Of a stretch of 27,237 nt of DNA, positions 1 through 7,120 are shown piece by piece (the first letter of the stretch is position 1; every line of letters starts with the position of its first letter). Under the pieces are notes generated by a model. That model was not told where the DNA came from. It saw only the letters and a program-made list of their open reading frames with translations, and searched no databases. Position numbers and translations under genes: made by a program. This DNA is from Bacteroidales bacterium UBA4788. Its GTDB lineage: Bacteria; Bacteroidota; Bacteroidia; Bacteroidales; VadinHA17. The stretch is taken from positions 4,874-32,110 of the forward strand of contig DHGW01000017.1 in assembly GCA_002402965.1 (NCBI GenBank), in the 5' to 3' direction.

Positions 1-349
1 CACGCCTGCGAGGGGCAAGCCGGTGGCGGTTACGGGCCACGAGCCGGTAGAATAAATCACGGATGACTGCCGGGACAATCACCAGTGAATAGAATAGTCT
101 CCAGCCACGCCCCAGGTCCCTGAGGATACCAAGGACAGCCGATGAGCGCAGGTAATGCCGTCCGGATTTCTCATACACAACTGTATCAAGCTCATTGCCA
201 GGCAGCCCGGCTTTATGCAACATCTCCCTGCCCTCCTCAGACTGAAGTGGCACAAAACGAAACAGGTCTCCCTTATCACGTTTTTTTATGAAACGCACCT
301 GGCTGTTGCAAATGTTACAGCTGCTGTCATATAGGACTGTCCCTGCCAT
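1..349 (-). CDS. DCC-family (DUF393) thiol-disulfide oxidoreductase-like protein, partial
   Basis: The reading frame starts at ATG 349 and runs off the left edge, so the C-terminus is missing; a TAA directly upstream fixes this start. The N-terminus reads MAGTVLYDSSCNIC, the DCC-family signature (YDxxCxxC) with a thioredoxin-like pair C11 and C14. It continues through a basic helix (VRFIKKRDKG), a FVPLQS segment, and a hydrophobic stretch ending in RDLFYRLVARNRHR, all typical of this family of about 130-140 residues. The family is predicted to be a redox protein from its CxxC motif, but its partners are poorly known. About 116 codons are visible. It lies 64 bases downstream of a broken esterase gene on the same strand, with no functional link apparent. 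Confidence 0.85.
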   Translation of the reverse strand, partial: MAGTVLYDSSCNICNSQVRFIKKRDKGDLFRFVPLQSEEGREMLHKAGLPGNELDTVVYEKSGRHYLRSSAVLGILRDLGRGWRLFYSLVIVPAVIRDLFYRLVARNRHRLAPRRR

Positions 350-413
350 TTATGTTCAACATGTGCAAAGAGCAATTGTTTATGACAGTGTCAGTAAAAA
401 AAGTACCATTCGC

Positions 414-1117
414 TTACGGCCTTTTATAAAGTACCCGCAGGGCACGCATCAATGAAGCGGGGTAACACGACTGGTGTGTTTCGCCGGGGAAGACACAGGT
501 CTCAACCTTCACACCGGCATAGTTGTGTGATTGCAGCAGTTCAGCCATCTTTCCGATGTTGCCGGACATCTGATCTCCCTCCTTCTCTCCGGCGGTCATG
601 AAAATGGTGGCTTTCAAATCAGTATGCTTTGAAGCATAATCACACTCAAGATTGAACAGGGCTCCCTTGTCCCACCATAAGGAGGGGCTGCCTGCATAAA
701 ATATGCTGAACAGCTCCGGCCGGGAGAACATTGCATGTAGAGTGAAGAGCCCCCCGTAGGAGTAACCCCCCAGCCCCCTGTTTTCCTGTGAGATCCGGCA
801 GCTATGACAATGAGTTCCGGTTCCACAATCCGGACGGCATCGTAGAGATCAAGGATATTGGCAGTCATGGAAAAGCCCCGGTTTCCGTCTGTGAAGTACC
901 ATGCCATGTATGTTTTATCGGGATTGTCGTAATAGGTTGGCGGCAGTTTGATGTAGATCTCGAACTCCTGTCCGAGTATATCTGACCACAATGATCTCAA
1001 CTCAGAGTTCGGAACGGGAACTGGCAGGTTTTTCGTAGCTTCAACCCCTGTCTGATTCTGCCCCGCTGTGTTCAGGGCAATGACGAAGCATACGACGAGA
1101 GCAAGGCATAGTCTTAC
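414..1117 (-). pseudogene. Secreted esterase D-type alpha/beta hydrolase, broken by internal deletion and frameshift
   Basis: Two reading frames on the minus strand together look like one putative esterase (ferric enterobactin esterase/esterase D type). Upstream, about 1117 to 790, gives a signal-peptide-like stretch (LCLALVVCFVIALNTAGQ), then LGQEFEIYIKLPPTYYDNP and PELIVIAAGS. Downstream, about 785 to 414, in another frame, gives GGYSYGGLF (the GxSxG nucleophile elbow), the family hallmark SPSLWWDKGAL, and a C-terminus with the expected His region (GETHQSCYP). The roughly 50 residues that normally lie between VxGIG and the nucleophile elbow are absent and the frame changes at the join near 785-795. 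No ATG opens the signal peptide; an in-frame TGA lies just upstream at 1124-1126. The gene is therefore most likely dead. Confidence 0.75.
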
Positions 1118-1455
1118 CGGGGGTCAGTGGTGCACTAAGCTCTTCATTGCAAATGTCATTTATTGGTAATACTCAAAGGCTGAATTGTCTGAGTTTCAGC
1201 CGCTCAAACAAAGTTAAGCGATGAAGGAGGGGATGTCAAATAAAAAGACGTATGGAAAGGCGAATGCCGGGGCGGAGAAAGTCGGTTAAAATAGCCTTTG
1301 CTAAGCCATGTTTTGAAGATAGGAGGCTTATCGAGGAGTCTTTCCGGGCAAGCGGGGTGGTCATCCATTCAGCGGACAGAAGAAAGTCGAACTGCTTTTG
1401 GAAAATCTCCGATTTTTTTTCATTATCTTTCTCAGGTTAAACGGCTGATTCTTAT
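1118..1455. other. Gene-poor gap between the esterase remnant and the HD-domain gene
   Basis: No convincing gene was found. At 1233-1289 a short frame of 18 residues (MSNKKTYGKANAGAEKVG) follows an excellent ribosome binding site (AAGGAGG at 1224-1230), which hints at the surviving start of a lost gene. An overlapping 62-codon frame at 1252-1440 has no recognisable motif. Just before the next gene, a TATCTTTC at 1424-1431 with TTTG at 1397-1400 (23-base spacing) is a possible, imperfect Bacteroidota-type promoter. Confidence 0.4.
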
Positions 1456-2025
1456 ATGACTGATATTCAGACACTCTACCAGGAAACTATCAGGTTTGCT
1501 GCAGAAAAACACGCATCGCAGAAGGTAAAAGGATTGAAATTACCCTATGTTGTTCACCTGAGTAACGTTGCGATGGAGATATTTATGGCTGCCCGGAAGA
1601 CTCACGGATTTGACCTGGGATATGCCCTGCAGGTGGCGCTTTTGCATGATACGATTGAGGACACGCCAACGACACGTGTTGAGCTGGAGAAGGTATTCGG
1701 GAAGGATATTTCAGATGCTGTCTGGGCGCTGACCAGGGACTGCAGGCTACTGGAGGATTACAGGCTCTCCGACAGCCTGGCTAAGATAAGGAAGTGCCCG
1801 CGCGAGGTCGCAGCCGTCAAGCTGGCCGACAGGATTACCAACCTCCAGGCTCCGCCGAAGAACTGGACCAAGGCTCACATAAGGGAGTATCTTTATGACT
1901 CTCAGCAGATTCTTGCTGCCCTGCACGGGGCGAATGAGTATCTTGAAAAAAGGCTTGAACAGAAGATTGAAGAGTACAATACCTACTTGCAACCGGCAGG
2001 GAAAACCGGAATGGTAAAGGTCTGA
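1456..2025 (+). CDS. Small alarmone hydrolase-like HD-domain phosphohydrolase (RelA/SpoT hydrolase type)
   Basis: A 189-residue single-domain HD protein. It carries the full motif set of the (p)ppGpp hydrolase domain of SpoT and of stand-alone MESH1-type hydrolases: the N-terminal AAEKHASQKVKG (residues 15-26), PYVVHLSNVA with H34, LLHDTIEDT with H64 and D65 and the E68-D69 pair, and VKLADRITNL with D125. The four putative metal ligands H34, H64, D65 and D125 have the spacing expected for MESH1. No synthetase, TGS or ACT domain follows, so it would degrade rather than make the alarmone, or act on another 3'-phosphorylated nucleotide such as NADPH, as reported for MESH1. The gene stands alone, with gene-poor flanks. 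The family assignment is firm; the physiological substrate is inferred. Confidence 0.85.
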   Translation: MTDIQTLYQETIRFAAEKHASQKVKGLKLPYVVHLSNVAMEIFMAARKTHGFDLGYALQVALLHDTIEDTPTTRVELEKVFGKDISDAVWALTRDCRLLEDYRLSDSLAKIRKCPREVAAVKLADRITNLQAPPKNWTKAHIREYLYDSQQILAALHGANEYLEKRLEQKIEEYNTYLQPAGKTGMVKV

Positions 2026-2200
2026 ACCTTTCAGCCAAACATTTATCCGGCAGGGTTGTTTAAATTCCGGAAAACAATATCATGCCGGAACAATTCAATC
2101 CCAATATCCTCGGAGACTCTTCCTCCCCGTATCTCCGTCAGCAAGCCGGAGAGTGTCTGCTATAATAATCTTTGCAGGTTGATTGGCAGATAAGATGTTG

Positions 2201-2746
2201 CTATTTCATGAAAGTCCAGGACCCTTCTCCGGTCATTGTAGCCACATTAGTCTGCAAATCATGAATACCGTTAATTACCAACATCGCAGTAGCGCCTTCA
2301 TACCTGCCGGTACCTCCGTTAACAATGACTGTGCCGGTAAGCATTCCGTTGGTGACATTTACCTGCAGGTCGCTGGTAAACCAGTAGTAGTCCCCATTGG
2401 CAACCGTGTGTACACCCTCAATACTTTCACTTACAGTCAGAGTAAGGTAGTCAAAATTACAGTTTAGAACCCTGTAGTAACTCTGGTCGGATATCAGGGT
2501 ACCTCCATGCGTCAGGTGCCCTGCCATCCAGCCGCCACCAAGTAAAGACACTTCCATTTCCGGAGGTAAACACAGTATGAATCCCAATGAATAATCAGGG
2601 GCAGTTGTGAACCAGCATTTTGCAGGCACGATTACACCCAGGTCACTCCTTTTCTTAAGATACACATTATCTTCGGTCAACGAGTCCCTGGAACAGCCAG
2701 AAATGATCACAACCACGAAGATTAACAAATAAACAGCCTTTTTCAT
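2201..2746 (-). CDS. Lipoprotein with a beta-barrel-like domain, function unknown
   Basis: The product is about 181 residues from ATG 2746; an in-frame ATG 33 bases upstream would only place extra residues before an obvious signal sequence. The N-terminus MKKAVYLLIFVVVIISGC is a lipoprotein signal peptide, with the lipidated Cys at residue 18. The mature part is rich in Gly, Thr and aromatic residues and ends with a GTVIVNGGTGRYEGATAM segment followed by TGEGSWTF. This kind of Gly-rich motif is seen in small allene-oxide-cyclase-like or dirigent-like beta-barrels, but that link is weak. No catalytic signature was seen. The minus-strand gene stands alone between gaps. The segment downstream (2043-2159, minus) has a 38-codon open stretch that may be gene debris. 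Confidence 0.65.
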   Translation of the reverse strand: MKKAVYLLIFVVVIISGCSRDSLTEDNVYLKKRSDLGVIVPAKCWFTTAPDYSLGFILCLPPEMEVSLLGGGWMAGHLTHGGTLISDQSYYRVLNCNFDYLTLTVSESIEGVHTVANGDYYWFTSDLQVNVTNGMLTGTVIVNGGTGRYEGATAMLVINGIHDLQTNVATMTGEGSWTFMK

Positions 2747-3108
2747 TGCTTCATGTTTTTTGTTAATAGTCAAAAGCAAGCATCACCTTTTATATGTCAA
2801 TAATTATTTCTCCAACCACCAGGTCAAATCTCGGCAATATTGTTGTGACCAATTCTGCTGTACGTACCAAAAGTTGTTCTCTGAGTACCAAATAGACTTA
2901 AATGCCCGGCGTCATGCGGAAAGCTGAGAGAGCAAAAGCCCGGACCAAACCAACGCAGAAGAGAGATGCCGACGCGGGAGGTGACACAATCGCGACACGC
3001 GTGCCGGGACAGCATTCGTAAATCAATGGCCATAGACCATAACGCATTCCATAAAGAATTAACTTTGGTTAGAGTTTTGATTTATGCTTTGCCTTAAATC
3101 CTGCAGCC
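2747..3108. other. Gap between the lipoprotein gene and the orphan membrane-protein gene
   Basis: No gene is supported here. A 69-codon minus-strand frame at 2824-3033 has an implausible composition (many Cys, Arg and His, no motif) and no ribosome binding site, and was set aside. The segment must hold the divergent promoters of both flanking genes. Near 3075-3095 a TTTG and a TATGCTTTG resemble the phylum promoter but with wrong inner spacing. No tRNA-like fold was found. Confidence 0.4.
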
Positions 3109-3543
3109 ATGAACAAAAGAAATGCTCTGCTTCTGATTCACATCCCCGTCTGGATCGTTGCTATTCTTACTGCCTGGTTTTTCAGCTCGGATGATGTACC
3201 TGCCGGACATCCGAACTATGTCCTTTTTGCGACAATAACTCTCTCATTTTGGTTTTTAGCCAGCTTCTATACCTTTTATTCATTCCTGGTTCCTAAATAT
3301 GTCGGGAGGGCCAATCATCAGGCCTTCTGGATATATGCAGTCCTGTTTGTTGTAATTATTATGCCCTTCATTGTGCTGGCTTTAGCCCAGATTACAAAAG
3401 TTGCCGCTTTAAGTATGTCAGAGTATCTGTCCGGTGAAGTATTGTTACCGTGGGCAGGAATTGCCCTGGGAACACTTTTTTGCGGTGTGCTCGGTGTTCT
3501 GTATAGGAAAATCGTCTCCCGGATCATAGAAGGCAGAATGTAA
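3109..3543 (+). CDS. Four-helix membrane protein resembling the sensor part of LytS/YehU-type kinases
   Basis: This 144-residue protein has four hydrophobic helices, at about residues 7-25, 39-60, 74-95 and 110-130, and a short basic tail (YRKIVSRIIEGRM). The FYSFLVPKYV motif after helix 2 and the overall layout resemble the membrane half of Bacteroidota LytS/YehU-family histidine kinases, in which helix 4 is followed by a coiled coil and a histidine-kinase domain. Here the chain stops where the kinase would begin, and no kinase-domain remnant was recognised downstream before the convergent gene at 3619. It could be a truncated sensor or a genuine small membrane protein. The start is the ATG directly after TGCAGCC; no strong ribosome binding site is present. 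Confidence 0.6.
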   Translation: MNKRNALLLIHIPVWIVAILTAWFFSSDDVPAGHPNYVLFATITLSFWFLASFYTFYSFLVPKYVGRANHQAFWIYAVLFVVIIMPFIVLALAQITKVAALSMSEYLSGEVLLPWAGIALGTLFCGVLGVLYRKIVSRIIEGRM

Positions 3544-3594
3544 AGCAGTTGAACCTCCCGTGCTGCAAGGTCATTCTGCCCTGCAAATTTGACT

Positions 3595-3618
3595 TTCAGA
3601 CCCTCAAACCTTCAGACC
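3595..3618. repeat. Three tandem 8-mers (TTCAGACC / CTCAAACC / TTCAGACC)
   Basis: Three consecutive octamers occupy this 24-base stretch: TTCAGACC, CTCAAACC, TTCAGACC. They fill part of the 75-base gap between two convergent genes and end exactly at the stop codon (TTA at 3619-3621) of the AIM24-family gene on the minus strand. Outer units are identical and the middle one differs at two positions. They are read here as a short degenerate intergenic microrepeat. Confidence 0.7.
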
Positions 3619-4383
3619 TTACTGAAATAGGTTGCCCAGCAGTCCCTGTGCCTCCTTACCCTTATTGGCCCCCATTGGTGCCAGGGCGCGGATCAGCTTG
3701 CGGATGGGCATCGACTGGAGCCATACCTTTCCTGTGCCGCGCATGGTGGCCAGGAAAAGTCCCTCGCCGCCGAAGACCATTGTCTTCAGGCTGCCGGTGG
3801 TCTCAATATCGAAGTCGAGCGAAGGCTCATACGCCACGATGCATCCCGTGTCGATGCGCAGCGTCTCACTGTTGAGCTGTTTCTCGATGACCGTGCCGCC
3901 GGCATGCACGAACGCCTTGCCGTCACCCTCAACCCGCTGCAGGATGAATCCCTCTCCGCCGAGAAGCCCGGCGCCCAGCTTGCGGTTCAGTGTTACCGTG
4001 AGCTTCGTGCCGTAGGCAGCACAGAGGAAGCCGTCCTTCTGGACTATTATGTTACCATTGACGGATTTAAGATCAATGGGGATGATTGTCCCGGGATAGG
4101 GTGCTGCAAAGGCCACCTTGCTCCTCATTGAGCCTCTGTTGGTGAAGTGTGTGAGGAAAAGTGACTCGCCTGTGAGTATCCTCGAGCCTGCCTGGAAGAG
4201 CTTGTCCATCACGCCGCGGTCCGGCGAGGCGCCGTCGCCCATCCTGGTCTCGTAAGTGATGCCCTGCTCCATGTATACCATGGTGCCTGCCTCAGCGATT
4301 ATTGTCTCATTCGGATCAAGCTCTATCTCGACAAACTGGATGTCATCGCCGAAAATTCTGTAATCAATTTCATGTGATATCAT
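3619..4383 (-). CDS. AIM24/TIGR00266 family protein
   Basis: This 254-residue protein belongs to the widespread AIM24 (TIGR00266) family, which folds as a TRAP-like beta-prism. Visible hallmarks are the N-terminal VEIELDPNETIIAEAGTMVY (residues about 18-37), the acidic-Gly loop near residue 48, the LTGESLFLTHFTN segment, the GGEGFILQRVEGDGKAFVHAGG segment, and the C-terminal repeat GGEGLFLATMRGTGKVWLQS. Length matches the family. In bacteria the role is unknown; the yeast namesake is mitochondrial. The final residues (GNKG..GLLGNLFQ) form a flexible Gly-rich tail. A likely promoter lies 28 bases upstream. Neighbours (cupin, TspO-like) run the same way but each has its own upstream gap. Confidence 0.9.
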   Translation of the reverse strand: MISHEIDYRIFGDDIQFVEIELDPNETIIAEAGTMVYMEQGITYETRMGDGASPDRGVMDKLFQAGSRILTGESLFLTHFTNRGSMRSKVAFAAPYPGTIIPIDLKSVNGNIIVQKDGFLCAAYGTKLTVTLNRKLGAGLLGGEGFILQRVEGDGKAFVHAGGTVIEKQLNSETLRIDTGCIVAYEPSLDFDIETTGSLKTMVFGGEGLFLATMRGTGKVWLQSMPIRKLIRALAPMGANKGKEAQGLLGNLFQ

Positions 4384-4410
4384 AAGATCAGTGTTTTTGT
4401 GATTCCGAAA

Positions 4411-4441
4411 CGAAGTTATGTCTATCGGTTCAGATTACAAA
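4411..4441 (-). promoter_or_regulatory. Bacteroidota-type promoter for the AIM24-family gene
   Basis: On the minus strand, TTTTG (4442-4438) is followed after 19 bases by TAACTTCG (4418-4411). This matches the TTTG / TAnnTTTG pattern with one mismatch in the -7 element, and sits about 28 bases upstream of the ATG at 4383. Confidence 0.5.
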
Positions 4442-4458
4442 ATCAGGCACGAGGAATA

Positions 4459-4812
4459 CTATAGCTGTTTTGCAGGGTTGGGGATAATGCAGAGAAACTC
4501 GAAGGTCTCACCGAAGGGGTTTTTGAACTGGTGCAGGTCGCCCGGCCTGACAAAGAGGCTTTGCCCCTCTGCCACCTCATGCTCAGCACCGTTCTCGTCA
4601 ACAGCTATGCCTCGCCCGCGCTCAATCTTGATCACATGCTCATAGTTATGGTTGTGGAAGGGCGTGTTGCCTCCCGGGGCTACAAAGAAGTGACGCATGA
4701 TGATGTTCCCCGATCCGTCCTCCGGGCCGATGAGAATCTTCATCCTTACATTGGCGGCGCCTTCCATCTGCACCTCCGGCGCGAAGATCTCTGCGTTGTT
4801 GTTTATCTTCAT
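4459..4812 (-). CDS. Single-domain cupin protein
   Basis: A 117-residue conserved-barrel cupin. Both cupin motifs are complete. Motif 1 is PGGNTPFHNHNYEH with H53, H55 and E58, followed by G66. Motif 2 is GQSLFVRPGDLHQFKN (residues 83-98) with H94. H53, H55, E58 and H94 are the expected metal ligands, so the site should bind a divalent metal. The substrate cannot be read from sequence; such small cupins range from sugar or dioxygenase-like enzymes to ligand sensors. A good ribosome binding site (GAAGGAG) and a consensus promoter lie directly upstream, so it is probably transcribed on its own. Confidence 0.88.
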   Translation of the reverse strand: MKINNNAEIFAPEVQMEGAANVRMKILIGPEDGSGNIIMRHFFVAPGGNTPFHNHNYEHVIKIERGRGIAVDENGAEHEVAEGQSLFVRPGDLHQFKNPFGETFEFLCIIPNPAKQL

Positions 4813-4834
4813 AATTTCTCCTTCTTCGTTTTGT

Positions 4835-4868
4835 CAAAGTTACCTCTTAAACACCTTCGCTGTCCAAA
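4835..4868 (-). promoter_or_regulatory. Bacteroidota-type promoter for the cupin gene
   Basis: The minus strand carries TTTG (4868-4865), a 22-base spacer and a perfect TAACTTTG (4842-4835). The -7 element lies about 23 bases upstream of the ATG, with GAAGGAG between them. Confidence 0.65.
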
Positions 4869-4969
4869 AGTTTTGAGTTGAGATGGCGAAATCATTAACT
4901 TTATGGTTTCGATAAAAATCCACGGAGGAAAACCTATGCTGCTTTTAGTGCGTCCGGCATTGCAGCCTG

Positions 4970-5692
4970 TCATACCCCGCCGAACAAGCGTCGACGGAAA
5001 AATGACAGCATCAGCACCACAGCAACCACAACCGCTGCCGCAGCTGCCGTCATGAAAATCGCCCGGTGATCATCCTGGCGCTTGATCATTATCCCGGCAA
5101 ATGCCCATACTACCGCCAGGCCTATAAAAGGATTACTCATTCGCCATATCGTCAGTGACACGATGACAGCACCGACGACAATCATTATCATTGCCCAGGT
5201 CTGGTCGCTTAAACCAAATCCCTGCCATCCGTTACTTACAAGCAGTACCGTGATATTGGCTATGGTTGCAATGCAAATCCAGCCAAGGTAAACACCGAAA
5301 CCGGCTTTAATGAATCCGTCAGGAAGATCCCTGATAAAGATATTGATCCATATCAGACAGATCAGCAATCCTGCCATGAGTATAAGTGACAACGGCAATC
5401 TTTCATAGTGCCATGCTACTATCCAGAGCGAATTGAAGACGCATGAGAGGCCGAATAGCCAACCGACTCGCGAGATAGCTACCTGGTAAGATGTGGTGAA
5501 CTGAATCACGCAAAAGATGACCAGCAGGATGTAGATGACACCCCAGATTGAGAAGGTGACACCTGCCGGAGTGAATAGGTTGGGCCAGGCATCGGAGATG
5601 CCACCGGTCGTCTTACCGTTGAGGGGAAGGGAATTGGCAAGATAGTTCATGACTATCATCCCCGCGAAGAGAAGGAGATTGAGATATTTCAT
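4970..5692 (-). CDS. TspO/MBR-like tryptophan-rich membrane protein
   Basis: A 240-residue integral membrane protein from ATG 5692, rich in Trp; an in-frame ATG 81 bases upstream would add an unlikely polar extension. It shows the TspO-like FTPAGVTFSIWGVIYILL segment (about residues 40-57), a NSLWIVAWHY segment, and several further hydrophobic helices, ending in an Ala/Val-rich helix and a basic RRR tail. Canonical TspO is about 160 residues with five helices; this is a longer relative of the kind often annotated 'tryptophan-rich sensory protein'. TspO family members bind porphyrins and other hydrophobic ligands, but the role of the long branch is unclear. The upstream region is decayed penicillin acylase sequence, so its promoter probably evolved in that debris. 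Confidence 0.7.
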   Translation of the reverse strand: MKYLNLLLFAGMIVMNYLANSLPLNGKTTGGISDAWPNLFTPAGVTFSIWGVIYILLVIFCVIQFTTSYQVAISRVGWLFGLSCVFNSLWIVAWHYERLPLSLILMAGLLICLIWINIFIRDLPDGFIKAGFGVYLGWICIATIANITVLLVSNGWQGFGLSDQTWAMIMIVVGAVIVSLTIWRMSNPFIGLAVVWAFAGIMIKRQDDHRAIFMTAAAAAVVVAVVLMLSFFRRRLFGGV

Positions 5693-5811
5693 GGTTACCG
5701 AGTATTTGTGACCCTCTCTGCCGGTTCCGGCAATTTGGGAATGAAGCAGATACGGTCTGTAATTTCCGATCAATACATGTAAATTTAGTAAAAATTCTGA
5801 TTAGTTGGCTC

Positions 5812-6569
5812 CTGCCCCACTTCCACTGTGACGGATCCCGGCCATAATCCTTTTCCAGTGAACTTACAGCGTCCCTGAAACTCAGAATTACGATATCATT
5901 AAGCGTTTCCGTTTCAGGGGTATTTATGTTATCAACCCAGTAGTCAGGTCCTGTAGTCAGTATCCTGTAGATGTAATATTCACCGCTGATGTCCCACATC
6001 TTGTCAAACAGTTCACCAAGCTCGTCAGCCAGAAGATTCTTCAGGAAACATCGCCTGAAAAACTCAAAGATGGTTGGTGCCGGCAGGGCCGGGTTTATCT
6101 CATGATTCCACTCTTCCAGAGCATCCAGGGCCTGCAACTCCAGGGGTGTCATCTCGTCCTGCCTGTCGTTGAGCTTCAGAAGATAAGGTGTAACCAGCCG
6201 TGCATAGTCAGAGTGCTGATCAGCGAGCATCATTATGAAGTCCTCCACTCCAACCACCTGTTTCTGGCCAATCATCTCCCTGATCCTGTTAATCCGGTAG
6301 GGCAGATCAAAGCTATGACTGATGAAGTAGGGATAATCATCGCTCACCGTCCTGTTGTTTGCCGAGGAGACGGTGCCGTTTTCCGGATTAAGGCTGAATG
6401 GCATCTGTTCGAACGGTACATAGCCTTTCCAGTCATACCGGTCCGTTGTACCGTCACGGATCAGTATACCGTCGCCTTCCCTGATTGGAATGCCGCCTCC
6501 TGCGCTCATGCCTATGTTGCCATCCCCTATCCCGCATTTCCTTATAAAAACCAAGAAGTAATTATCCAC
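5812..6569 (-). pseudogene. Penicillin acylase family, internal fragment
   Basis: The minus-strand frame encodes about 250 residues clearly homologous to the middle of the beta chain of penicillin acylase-type N-terminal nucleophile hydrolases: DGNIGM, GGIPIREGDG, DWKGYVPFEQMPFSLNPENG, then SANNRTVSDDYPYF and PYRINRIREMI, and finally DPSQWKWG. The whole alpha chain, the linker peptide and the catalytic N-terminal Ser of the beta chain are missing. The C-terminal part after WKWG is missing too; the frame merely reads on into the neighbouring TspO-like gene until 5613. No start codon with a ribosome binding site is present (the frame opens with GTG at 6569, 48 bases after the previous gene's stop). 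It is a remnant truncated at both ends, yet free of stops in between. Confidence 0.8.
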
Positions 6570-6617
6570 CAGGTAATAGTGATTGCCACCAGTCTTATAC
6601 CCCTGTCTGCAGTCTCT

Positions 6618-6878
6618 TTAGAGGTGACTTTCTCCCGGCTTGCAGAGATACCATTTGTTATGCTCAAGCTCATGCTTGAGGATGTACTGTTCTCCCTCCG
6701 CGGTTTCAATCATGAAGTAATCCGAAACGGGATGCTTCTGTTCGGTGTCCCACTGGTACCAGCGGTCAATTACCTCCTTTACCTCGTGCCTGACTCCCTG
6801 CCACATGAAACATTTTGGCGTCTCGTCATCCCTGTAACCGGAGTAACATTCAGTCCTTATGTGAATAAGCTCTTTCAT
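6618..6878 (-). CDS. Small conserved cytoplasmic protein (DUF6504-like)
   Basis: An 86-residue protein from ATG 6878, chosen because a perfect promoter lies between it and the longer in-frame start at 6947. The sequence begins MKELIHIRTECYSGYRDDETP, contains VKEVIDRWYQWD and VSDYFMIETAEGEQYILKHE, and ends NKWYLCKPGESHL. The pattern 'SGYRxDExP..F...G....V..I.DRWY....YF.V...G..YILKHE....W.L' is that of a widespread small family resembling DUF6504; this is from memory and not confirmed. No enzymatic motif is visible. It is followed immediately by the penicillin acylase fragment. Confidence 0.75.
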   Translation of the reverse strand: MKELIHIRTECYSGYRDDETPKCFMWQGVRHEVKEVIDRWYQWDTEQKHPVSDYFMIETAEGEQYILKHELEHNKWYLCKPGESHL

Positions 6879-6912
6879 CCGGCTGAATTTAATGGTTTGA
6901 AGGCCTCCATTA

Positions 6913-6943
6913 CAAAGATAAACCTTTGACGGACTGAAGTCAA
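6913..6943 (-). promoter_or_regulatory. Bacteroidota-type promoter for the small conserved gene
   Basis: On the minus strand TTG (6943-6941) is followed after 20 bases by a perfect TATCTTTG (6920-6913), leaving a leader of about 30 bases before the ATG at 6878. Confidence 0.65.
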
Positions 6944-6958
6944 GCAATTGGATATTAG

Positions 6959-6982
6959 AAAAGGCGCCGTTAAGCGCCTTTT
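6959..6982 (-). terminator. Intrinsic terminator after the coiled-coil gene
   Basis: A nine-base-pair perfect stem (AAAAGGCGC / GCGCCTTTT) closes a six-base loop. It ends in T residues on either strand. It lies 138 bases beyond the stop at 7121 and just upstream of the promoter at 6913, so it most naturally ends the minus-strand coiled-coil transcript and insulates the next gene. Confidence 0.7.
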
Positions 6983-7120
6983 CGTGTCCCGGATCCCCCT
7001 CAATTTCAGAGGTAATGATTTGCTGATTCTGTTTACCCTGAAGATTTTCAGGTATCCCGATCCGGGGTATATAGTGAGATAATTGAGGAAATTCCGGTGT
7101 CCGGAACCGATCCTCCCGGT

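Noticed and set aside
1252..1440. 62-codon plus-strand frame before the HD gene
   Set aside because: No motif and no ribosome binding site. It overlaps a shorter frame with a better site and has the skewed composition of random frames.
2824..3033. 69-codon minus-strand frame
   Set aside because: Cys-, Arg- and His-rich composition, no motif, no ribosome binding site; looks like a chance frame.
5613..5811. C-terminal part of the penicillin acylase fragment frame
   Set aside because: Similarity stops at WKWG. Beyond that the frame reads through a promoter-like gap and antisense-free noncoding sequence into the TspO-like gene in the wrong frame.
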